DNA from: Cyanobacteria bacterium UBA8156
GTDB taxonomy: Bacteria; Cyanobacteriota; Cyanobacteriia; Pseudanabaenales; Pseudanabaenaceae
DNA length: 8,737 nucleotides
Direction of reading: 5' to 3'
Assembly: GCA_003456125.1 (NCBI GenBank)
Contig: DMPD01000248.1
Location: 1 to 8,737 of the forward strand
Positions 1-5,232 of the stretch are shown here, piece after piece; positions within the stretch are counted from its first letter, which is position 1; each line of letters starts with the position of its first letter. Both the position numbers and the translations under genes were made by a program. Under the pieces are notes generated by a model. It made no database searches, was not told the origin of the DNA, and saw only the letters and a program-made list of their open reading frames with translations.

Positions 1-214
1 CCCCCCCCTCCCGATCGCCGCCCAGCACCCGCACCCCCGCTTCCGGGGCCATCGCCCCCCCCGCCGTCAGCGTGCTGAGACGCTCCAACGTCGGGGCGAT
101 CGCCCGCTGATAGCCCCAGGCCTGAAACACCTCATTCAGCCGGGTCTCCAGCCACTGCTTTTGCGCCACGTCCAGGGGCAGCAAATCCCGTGCCCCCTCC
201 GGCAAACGCCGCAT
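1..214 (-). CDS. hisZ: ATP phosphoribosyltransferase regulatory subunit HisZ, N-terminal part (cut by window edge)
   Basis: The first 71 codons of a minus-strand gene that runs off the left edge. HisZ is a catalytically inactive paralogue of histidyl-tRNA synthetase. It pairs with short-form HisG to form the first enzyme of histidine biosynthesis in the cytoplasm. The visible protein has the GARDLLPLDVAQK motif (residues 7-19), then a class II synthetase-like helix and GY segment (23-36), then TLERLSTLTAGGAM (42-55). That last segment is typical of cyanobacterial HisZ and unlike HisS. The ATG at 214-212 has a good Shine-Dalgarno (AGGAG, about 8 bases upstream). The gene lies 43 bases after the J-domain gene on the same strand, so co-transcription is possible. 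The family call is fairly sure; the catalytic-fold part is outside the window. Confidence 0.88.
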   Translation of the reverse strand, partial: MRRLPEGARDLLPLDVAQKQWLETRLNEVFQAWGYQRAIAPTLERLSTLTAGGAMAPEAGVRVLGGDREGG

Positions 215-257
215 TTTGTTCGCTCCTCTGCTCTGGCGGGCTTGATCTTACCGCACT

Positions 258-1109
258 CTAGGAATCCCCGCCCAACCATCCGAAAAAGCCCTTTTTGTTC
301 TTGCGACCGTCAATGTCCCCTTGCCGCAATTTTTCCAAGTTTTTTAATGCGATTTCATTTTGGCTATCAAGCTTCAGGGCCTGTTGAAAACTAACCTTGG
401 CCATTCCAATAATTTTTTTGTTTAGATAAACCAAACCCAAAAGAGTTTGAATTTGACTGTTGTTGCTGTGTTGGGGCAACAACTGCCGCAACCGGGCCAA
501 GGCTTGGTCCCACTCTTGGGCTTGGATGTAGCCTTCGGCTTGGGCTAGGGCATCCGCTAGGGAACGCGCCGACGGTGGCGAGGGATTGGCCTTGACCGGC
601 GCGGGGGGCAGCACCGGTTCCACTGGCACATACCCCTCTGCAAACAAAATGTAAAACAAATTTAATTCACTGAGTTGTTCCGAAACGGCCATCACCCGGT
701 CGAAGAAGGTGTATTGGGACTCCGCCAAGCTCTGCACCGCCCGTTCGTAGTTGGGGAGGGTGGGCATCGCCATATAGCGTTGTGTTGTGGGAAAGGTGGC
801 CACGATGGGCTGGTTCTTTTTCAGCAACTGTTTGCCAATCAACCGCATCAGGGTTTGGTACTCTCCCCGCCCCTTCACGGACCAAATCGCAGCGTAGGCA
901 GGGCTTACCAATTTCGCAAAGTACTGACAGGCGCGCTCGGCTTCGTGGTGGCACACATCGGGGTGCAACATCTTGGCCAGGGTGGTGTAGCGGTGGCGAA
1001 TCTGTACACTGTCGGCCGTGAGGGGTACCCCCAACGCCGCAAAATAGTCGTTGGTGGTGTACTGCCCCAAACCCTTGCCAATCCGAAAGTTTTCCGGCGA
1101 TCGCCCCAT
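258..1109 (-). CDS. J-domain (DnaJ-like) protein with C-terminal TPR region
   Basis: A 283-residue protein. Residues about 20-75 form a J domain with the essential HPD tripeptide at 49-51, which in this family stimulates the ATPase of a DnaK/Hsp70 partner. There is no Gly/Phe-rich or zinc-finger region, so it is not DnaJ itself. After a Pro/Ala-rich linker, residues about 180-263 look like two to three tetratricopeptide helices (protein-protein contact). The protein ends in a short basic, glycine- and aromatic-rich tail (KNKKGFFGWLGG) of the kind seen in cyanobacterial proteins of this layout. I chose the ATG at 1109. An in-frame GTG at 1187 adds 26 residues with no domain and lies upstream of a possible promoter; a GAGGA sequence about 19 bases before the ATG is far for a Shine-Dalgarno. 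The client and the particular DnaK partner cannot be told from sequence. Confidence 0.85.
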   Translation of the reverse strand: MGRSPENFRIGKGLGQYTTNDYFAALGVPLTADSVQIRHRYTTLAKMLHPDVCHHEAERACQYFAKLVSPAYAAIWSVKGRGEYQTLMRLIGKQLLKKNQPIVATFPTTQRYMAMPTLPNYERAVQSLAESQYTFFDRVMAVSEQLSELNLFYILFAEGYVPVEPVLPPAPVKANPSPPSARSLADALAQAEGYIQAQEWDQALARLRQLLPQHSNNSQIQTLLGLVYLNKKIIGMAKVSFQQALKLDSQNEIALKNLEKLRQGDIDGRKNKKGFFGWLGGDS

Positions 1110-1143
1110 GGTATTTTCCCGATGGTTCCTCAGCTTAACCGAA

Positions 1144-1187
1144 ACTTTACCTATATTGGGTGTTCTCTCTATAAATTCTACAAACAC
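1144..1187 (-). promoter_or_regulatory. Possible promoter of the J-domain gene
   Basis: In the 105-base gap between hfqB and the J-domain gene, the minus strand carries a good -10-like hexamer TAGAAT (plus positions 1180-1175) about 60 bases before the chosen ATG, and a second AT-rich stretch AATATA near 1155. No convincing -35 is present (TTCCGC at an 18-base spacing is poor). The AT-rich block stands out from its GC-rich surroundings. If it is active, the J-domain gene can be expressed apart from the gntR-hfq operon, and the GTG at 1187 is not used. Confidence 0.25.
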
Positions 1188-1214
1188 CTCATGCCATAGC
1201 GGAAGTTTCTTGCT

Positions 1215-1559
1215 TCATGCCAGTCCCTGCAGACAGGCGATCGCCCGTTGCCAAATTACGGTGACGGTCGCCTCGTTTTCAAGGCAGAGGCATTCCGGGT
1301 CGAGCCAGCGGACTTGTCCGGTAAGGGTATCGCCGGTTTTGAGGGTGAGGCGCACCGACTGCTGTTCGCGTACGAGGCGATGGAGGGCCCGCACACTCGG
1401 CAAAGTAATGTTCAGCTCCGGGTTGGCGGCGGCGGTGGCCAAGGGGGCCGCGGCTTTGGGTTGTTCTTGTTTGTATTTTTTTTCCAGCTCGGTCAGGTAG
1501 AGGTAAACGGCATCTACCCCTTTCTCGTAGAGCTTCGCGGCTTCACCTTTGGTAATCAT
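1215..1559 (-). CDS. Hfq-related Sm-fold protein B, with N-terminal extension
   Basis: 114 residues. Residues about 48-112 match the cyanobacterial Hfq pattern: ITLPSVR (51-57), the Sm1-like strand block with TGDTLTG (75-81) and WLDPECLCLE (85-94), and the Sm2-like VIWQRAIACL (101-110). Hfq forms ring hexamers that bind RNA; in Synechocystis it also binds the pilus motor PilB1 and is needed for motility. Over the first 47 aligned Sm-region positions, 25 are identical to the upstream paralogue. Residues 1-33 are extra: a mostly helical, charged segment (two Tyr-rich turns, then EKKYKQEQ), followed by an Ala/Pro linker. Where E. coli Hfq has the Lys-His pair of its YKHA motif, this protein has Gln-Arg. 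The ATG at 1559 lies only 5 bases after the hfqA stop and has no clear Shine-Dalgarno, so translational coupling is likely. The fold is fairly sure; RNA binding is inferred. Confidence 0.8.
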   Translation of the reverse strand: MITKGEAAKLYEKGVDAVYLYLTELEKKYKQEQPKAAAPLATAAANPELNITLPSVRALHRLVREQQSVRLTLKTGDTLTGQVRWLDPECLCLENEATVTVIWQRAIACLQGLA

Positions 1560-1564
1560 GGGGT

Positions 1565-1810
1565 TTACCGACCAAACTGGACAAAAGCGAGGGCGTGGTG
1601 CCAAACAATGGTGCCGTTGGCCGAACCATCGTCAATGCAGAGGCATTCGGTATCCAGCCATTTAAGGGTGCCGTGGAGGGTATCGCCGGTGGCCAATTTG
1701 ACGGTCACCACCTCTTTGCTGCGAATGGTGGCGTGCAAGCGGCGGATGCTGGGCAGGGTAATGTCCAACTCCTTTTGGCTGGGGCTGGCGGCGGCTGGGG
1801 CTTCCGACAT
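1565..1810 (-). CDS. hfq: Hfq-related Sm-fold protein A
   Basis: 81 residues, the usual length of a cyanobacterial Hfq. After an Ala/Ser-rich start comes ITLPSIR (17-23), then an amphipathic helix, the Sm1-like block TGDTLHG (41-47) with WLDTECLCID (51-60), and the Sm2-like TIVWHHALAFVQF (67-79). At the position of the E. coli Hfq Lys-His pair it has His-His. The expected role is a ring-forming RNA chaperone or scaffold, although studied cyanobacterial Hfqs lack several canonical RNA-contact residues. The ATG at 1810 has a strong Shine-Dalgarno (AAGGAG, 6 bases from the start) and begins 11 bases after the gntR stop, so the two genes are almost certainly co-transcribed. The symbol is a family label; which of the two copies is the orthologue of the usual single hfq is not clear. 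Confidence 0.85.
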   Translation of the reverse strand: MSEAPAAASPSQKELDITLPSIRRLHATIRSKEVVTVKLATGDTLHGTLKWLDTECLCIDDGSANGTIVWHHALAFVQFGR

Positions 1811-1821
1811 ACAACACTCCT

Positions 1822-2760
1822 TCAGGTTAGCCCCAATTCTACCTTGAGTTGGGCAAGGGCATGGGGGGCCACATAGCGATCGCACCGGAGCAGGTGCAAC
1901 GGCCGGGTACGTTCGCTCCGCACGGCCCGCACGGCGGCCGAGAGTTCGGCTTCCCCTCCATGGCCAACAACGATGGTATGGGCGGCGCGGGCAATCTGCT
2001 CCAAACGGTAGGTATCTTGGGGCAGCACCGTTGAAACCAGCAAATCCGGGCGTTCGCTGTGGATGATGGTCGCCGCCAAGCGCAGGGCGCCGGTGCTGGG
2101 GGAAACCAGCCCCAAACGACTGTGGGGGGGCATTTCCTGGACAGTCTTCAGTTCGGTTTGGTAATCGTAGATATCGATCGGCAGCAGACGGCCCGGGCGA
2201 TCGCCCAGAGCTGCTTGGGCGTAGGGGAACAGAAAGCGCGTGGTGACGAGGGTTTTGGGCGGTAGGGGGCCGTCGGCCAGGGCTTCGATCGCCAGGGGTT
2301 GCACCGCCACATTGAGGGCCCCCGCCAGTTCCCGCACCAAAATTTCCCCAATGCCGGGGTCTTCTTGGAGGTATAACACCAGCACCCCGGCGCGGCTTTG
2401 CAACCGTCGGTCTACTTCCCCTTGCACCAGGCTGGGGATATCGGTCAGCGGACACCCCAGGGCCAACAACCGCTCGATGCCTTCCCGCACCGCTTGGCTC
2501 TGGGCGTCCGGGGCAATCCCTGACCGCTGGCACACATACACACCGGCCCCTTCCCGCGTTTCCACAAACCCTTTGGCTTTGAGCAGTTGATAGGTTTTGC
2601 TAACGGTGTTGCGGTGGATGCCGGTGTAGGCCGCCATCTGCCGGATGCTGGGCAACCGTTTGCCGGGGGGGTACACCCCCGAAGCAATGGCCAAACACAG
2701 GCGATCGTAGAGTTGTACGGAGGGCGGCACCTCCCCATCGGTGGCAATGGCAAACGACAT
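1822..2760 (-). CDS. GntR-family transcriptional regulator
   Basis: 312 residues. The N-terminal winged helix-turn-helix spans about residues 12-76. It shows the GntR hallmarks LPSIRQMAAYTGIHRNTVSKTY (written here only as a guide; LPS at 36-38, recognition segment HRNTVSK at 49-55), PPGKRLPS (31-38) and the wing GAGVYV (71-76). The remaining 235 residues are not an aminotransferase (MocR type) and too long for a YtrA type; they resemble a cyanobacteria-specific effector region like that of Synechocystis Sll1961, a comparison made from memory. The ATG at 2760 has an AAGGGAG Shine-Dalgarno; an in-frame start at 2907 would add 49 low-quality residues. It is the first gene of the gntR-hfqA-hfqB cluster. 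Ligand and targets are unknown; autoregulation is plausible. Confidence 0.88.
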   Translation of the reverse strand: MSFAIATDGEVPPSVQLYDRLCLAIASGVYPPGKRLPSIRQMAAYTGIHRNTVSKTYQLLKAKGFVETREGAGVYVCQRSGIAPDAQSQAVREGIERLLALGCPLTDIPSLVQGEVDRRLQSRAGVLVLYLQEDPGIGEILVRELAGALNVAVQPLAIEALADGPLPPKTLVTTRFLFPYAQAALGDRPGRLLPIDIYDYQTELKTVQEMPPHSRLGLVSPSTGALRLAATIIHSERPDLLVSTVLPQDTYRLEQIARAAHTIVVGHGGEAELSAAVRAVRSERTRPLHLLRCDRYVAPHALAQLKVELGLT

Positions 2761-2807
2761 GGTTACTCCCTTGGCATAGTCTTTTGCGGTGATCTCTATT
2801 GGTTGGC

Positions 2808-2820
2808 ACCGGCCGCCGGT
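2808..2820. promoter_or_regulatory. Perfect inverted repeat ahead of gntR, possible operator
   Basis: ACCGGC-C-GCCGGT, a perfect 6-1-6 inverted repeat about 48 bases upstream of the gntR start, inside the divergent spacer shared with the HU gene. Dimeric GntR regulators bind short inverted repeats and often control themselves, so this is a candidate site. Short GC palindromes also arise by chance in DNA this GC-rich. Confidence 0.25.
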
Positions 2821-2859
2821 ATTTCTCTGAAACGCCAGCATTGCCCAGAACCAAGGACG

Positions 2860-2872
2860 GGGGCGGTGCCCC
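2860..2872. promoter_or_regulatory. Second inverted repeat in the gntR-HU spacer
   Basis: GGGGC-GGT-GCCCC, a perfect 5-3-5 inverted repeat. Its centre is 52 bases from the centre of the repeat at 2808-2820, roughly five helical turns. The two repeats do not share one consensus, which weakens the idea that one protein binds both. Confidence 0.15.
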
Positions 2873-2954
2873 TGCGACCCATTTTTAGAGGTGACTTTTT
2901 TATTCAAACCGAGGGCCTTGACCTTGGCAACCCCGATCCATATTTCCGCTTTTC

Positions 2955-2983
2955 TTGACGCTCTGGGGCTGTCTGTGTATTAT
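2955..2983 (+). promoter_or_regulatory. Sigma70-type promoter of the HU gene
   Basis: TTGACG at 2955-2960 and TATTAT at 2978-2983 are separated by exactly 17 bases, each hexamer one mismatch from consensus. Transcription would begin near 2990, leaving a leader of about 23 bases that contains the Shine-Dalgarno AAGGAG at 2996-3001. This fits strong constitutive expression of an abundant nucleoid protein. A weaker upstream copy (TTGACC at 2918-2923, 17 bases, TATTTC at 2941-2946) may be a second start point. Confidence 0.75.
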
Positions 2984-3012
2984 CGGCGCGATGTGAAGGA
3001 GTTCAAACGGCT

Positions 3013-3294
3013 ATGAACAAGGGTGAATTGGTGGAGGCGATCGCCGACCGGGCTTCGGTCTCGCGCAAAGAAGCAGAAGTGGTGCTCAATGCCGCCCTCG
3101 AAACCATTGTGGATGCGGTTTCGGAAGGCAACAAGGTGACCCTCGTGGGGTTTGGTTCCTTTGAGAGCCGGGTACGGCAGGCCCGGGAAGGCCGCAACCC
3201 CCAAACCGGGAAAAAAATGACCATCCCGGAAACGGTGGTACCGGCTTTTTCGGCCGGGAAACTGTTCAAAGAGAAGGTTTCGATCCACAACTAG
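3013..3294 (+). CDS. hup: DNA-binding protein HU
   Basis: 93 residues, close to the standard HU length of about 90. HU is a small dimeric nucleoid protein that binds and bends DNA without strong sequence preference. The N-terminal helices (3-38) hold the dimer; the signature VGFGSFESRVRQAREGRNP spans about 45-63. The conserved intercalating proline is P63, in RNPQTGKK at the tip of the beta arm, and the final helix is FSAGKLFKEKV. The absence of any extension suggests HU and not IHF. Shine-Dalgarno AAGGAG lies 11 bases before the ATG. It stands alone behind its own promoter and is divergent from the gntR operon. Confidence 0.96.
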   Translation: MNKGELVEAIADRASVSRKEAEVVLNAALETIVDAVSEGNKVTLVGFGSFESRVRQAREGRNPQTGKKMTIPETVVPAFSAGKLFKEKVSIHN

Positions 3295-3499
3295 CCCTCC
3301 GCAATTGGAGCTGGGTGGGCCGGCCACCGATACGCTGTGAATTTCCCGCGATCCCCAAGCCGGCCCTTGAACCTCCCTCGGCATTGGACTGGCTCGTCCC
3401 AGGGGGGGATCGAGATGGGGGCGCAAGGCTGGGGACAGAGGGAGAGGCAGAGGGAAAGAGATACAATGAGAAGCCAGAAAGGCAGCAGGGTCAGATTCG
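3295..3499. other. Spacer between HU and HHL1-like genes
   Basis: 205 bases with no gene that I can support. It holds a weak 5-bp hairpin (GGTGG 3314-3318 with CCACC 3324-3328) lacking a T-run, and a -10-like TACAAT at 3462-3467 without a matching -35, which could start the HHL1-like transcript about 30 bases before its start codon. The purine-rich stretch 3417-3460 has no recognisable structure. Confidence 0.4.
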
Positions 3500-3922
3500 G
3501 TGAGCGAGTTTCGTGGATTTGGGGAACCTCCCCAGCGTTCTACCAACGAAGAGAAGGTACAGAAGCGGCAAAAGCAGCGCCAGCAAGCCGCCAGCAAATA
3601 CGAAAACATGGTGAAGCAGGGATTGCCGGCCTTCAACATTTTTGTGCGGCCCGAGGCCGACAGTCCTTGGTTTCCGGTGGGCACCCTGGCCGTAGAGCGC
3701 AGTGATAAGATTAGCGCCGCCATTTTTCAGCAAGAGAAAGAGCTAACCGCGGGGGCCATCCGGTTGTTTCCGAAGTTGCGGCCCCACGCCGATCGCCTAG
3801 AGTACGGCTATCAACTCAAAGAATTTCCCGATGAAGAAATTCGGGTGGCGGTGCGGCCCCAACCCACCCTCTGGGATACCCTGCGACAGCGTTGGGCGGC
3901 GTGGCGCTCGGGTTCAGGGTAG
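3500..3922 (+). CDS. HHL1-like protein
   Basis: 140 residues, soluble, no signal peptide or membrane segment. A short N-terminal RGFGEPP motif (5-11) is followed by a highly charged helix rich in Lys/Arg/Gln (about 16-38). A conserved core follows: FPVGTLAVERS (58-68), a helix with AIFQQEKEL, then IRLFPKLRP (87-95) and LEYGYQLKEF with DEEIRVAVRP (100-120). This pattern matches, from memory, cyanobacterial homologues of plant HHL1, a thylakoid-associated protein that protects photosystem II under high light. The function here is inferred from that family. The start is GTG at 3500: no in-frame ATG lies between it and the stop at 3467-3469, and only a weak AGGG precedes it. Its last 9 bases overlap the convergent glycosyltransferase gene. 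Confidence 0.7.
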   Translation: MSEFRGFGEPPQRSTNEEKVQKRQKQRQQAASKYENMVKQGLPAFNIFVRPEADSPWFPVGTLAVERSDKISAAIFQQEKELTAGAIRLFPKLRPHADRLEYGYQLKEFPDEEIRVAVRPQPTLWDTLRQRWAAWRSGSG

Positions 3923-5041
3923 CAATGGCCCTTCCTGAAAGGTGTGCCAGTTCCGGTCTACCCATTGTTGAATTTCCCGCCGGAAGCGATCGGGGGCAAA
4001 GCGGAGGGCGTTGGCGCGGCACTGTTCGGGGGTGAAGCGCTCGGGATGGCGCTGCCGTTGTTCCTCAAAAGCTCGGAGGGTGGCCAACAGGCTGGCGGGG
4101 GTCTGTTCGTCAAACCACAACCCGGTGCGATCGGGGCCAATGGTTTCGGTGGCTCCCCCCCGGCCCAAGGCAATGACCGGCGTGCCACAGGCTTGGGCTT
4201 CGACCACGGTAATGCCAAAATCTTCTTCGGCGGCAAAGACAAAGGCTTGGGCCTTCTGCAAAAAGCCTGCGAGGCGATCGGGCGGTTGATACCCCACAAA
4301 ATGGATGTTGGCACCGGCGTGTTGCTCAATCTTGGCGCGTTCGGGGCCGTCGCCGATCACCACCAAGGGGCGATCGCCCCATTGGCGGAAGGCCTCGACC
4401 ACGACATCTACCCTTTTGTAGGGGACAAAGCGGGCAGCGGTCACGTAAAAGGGTTCGCGGGGGGCGGTGTTCAGGGCAAATGACTCGACATCGACCGGCG
4501 GGTAGATGACCTGGGCTGGGCGACGGTAACACTTGGCGATGCGACGGGCAATGTATTGGGAATTGGCGGCGAAAGCGTCTACCCCCTGGGCACTGTGGCG
4601 ATCCCACTGCCGCAATTGGTGCAACAACCAGCGGGCGGGCCAACTGCTGGGGCGATCGCCCAGGTACTGGTGTTGCAAATCCCAGGCGTAGCGCATGGGG
4701 GAGTGAACGTAGCACAGGTGCAACTGATCGGGCCCGGTCAGCACACCTTTGGCCACCGCATGGTGGCTGGAAATCACCAAATCGTAGCCGGTCAGGTTCA
4801 ACTGCTCGATGGCCAGGGGCATCCAAGGCAAATACCGGCGAAAATGCTGGCGAGCCCCCGGCCAGTGCTGAAGAAAGCTGGTGTGTACGGGTTTCCCTGC
4901 CAAAAAAGCGCGGTGTTCGGGGGGCAAGAAATCCACCACCGCAAACAGATCGGCCTGGGGAAATACCTGCAACAGTTGGGCCAACACCCGTTCGGAACCG
5001 GCGTAGGTTGTCAGCCATTCGTGCACCAGGGCGACCCTCAT
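3914..5041 (-). CDS. Glycosyltransferase family 4 (WbaZ-like)
   Basis: 375 residues with the two-lobed GT-B layout of retaining GT4 enzymes, which move a sugar from a nucleotide-sugar donor to a growing glycan, probably at the cytoplasmic face of the membrane. The N-terminal lobe begins MRVALVHEWLTTYAGSER, typical of the WbaZ-like subgroup. The C-terminal donor lobe shows RFVPYKR (204-210), VIGDGPE (228-234) and the EX7E motif with E273 and E281 (EDFGITVVE), then GTPVIALGRGGATETI. Length is normal and no domain is missing. The ATG at 5041 is preceded by two GGAG boxes, the further one about 8 bases away. The role is likely in exopolysaccharide, O-antigen or glycolipid synthesis, but no other glycan gene is in the window, so sugar and acceptor are unknown. 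It is convergent with the HHL1-like gene. Confidence 0.92.
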   Translation of the reverse strand: MRVALVHEWLTTYAGSERVLAQLLQVFPQADLFAVVDFLPPEHRAFLAGKPVHTSFLQHWPGARQHFRRYLPWMPLAIEQLNLTGYDLVISSHHAVAKGVLTGPDQLHLCYVHSPMRYAWDLQHQYLGDRPSSWPARWLLHQLRQWDRHSAQGVDAFAANSQYIARRIAKCYRRPAQVIYPPVDVESFALNTAPREPFYVTAARFVPYKRVDVVVEAFRQWGDRPLVVIGDGPERAKIEQHAGANIHFVGYQPPDRLAGFLQKAQAFVFAAEEDFGITVVEAQACGTPVIALGRGGATETIGPDRTGLWFDEQTPASLLATLRAFEEQRQRHPERFTPEQCRANALRFAPDRFRREIQQWVDRNWHTFQEGPLLP

Positions 5042-5135
5042 GGCTCCATCTCCAACCGCTGCTTCGCCCCTGATTGCGCGGCGGGCACCCGAGTGTATTC
5101 CTGTCTGGTGGAGAGGGGGGCAACAAAGGCCATGG

Positions 5136-5163
5136 TTGCTTTATCAACAATTATTGCTATCCT
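5136..5163 (+). promoter_or_regulatory. Possible extended -10 promoter for the HEAT-repeat gene
   Basis: In the divergent spacer between the glycosyltransferase and HEAT-repeat genes, an AT-rich block carries TTGCTT (5136-5141), 16 bases, then TATCCT (5158-5163) preceded by TG at the extended -10 position. A start near 5170 would give a leader of about 63 bases, which contains a small hairpin CCCC-ATT-GGGG at 5191-5201. Match quality is moderate. Confidence 0.35.
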
Positions 5164-5232
5164 ACGGGCTAATGATAGAGTGGTTAGGAACCCCATTGGG
5201 GGCCAGTGCCTACTTTTGGTGTTTGTCGGGCT

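Noticed and set aside
1110..1187. Upstream GTG start for the J-domain protein
   Set aside because: It adds 26 residues with no domain match and overlaps a possible promoter; the ATG at 1109 fits the J-domain protein better.
1189..1222. Eight-base direct repeat TCATGCCA at 1189 and 1215 as a target-site duplication
   Set aside because: Only 26 bases separate the starts and nothing resembling a mobile element lies between them; chance is sufficient.
3314..3328. GGTGG/CCACC hairpin after HU as a terminator
   Set aside because: The stem is only 5 bp and no T-run follows, so it does not meet the intrinsic terminator pattern.
2980..3723. A 247-codon minus-strand frame crossing HU and the start of the HHL1-like gene
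   Set aside because: It spans two genes on the other strand and their spacer, and its product has no domain.
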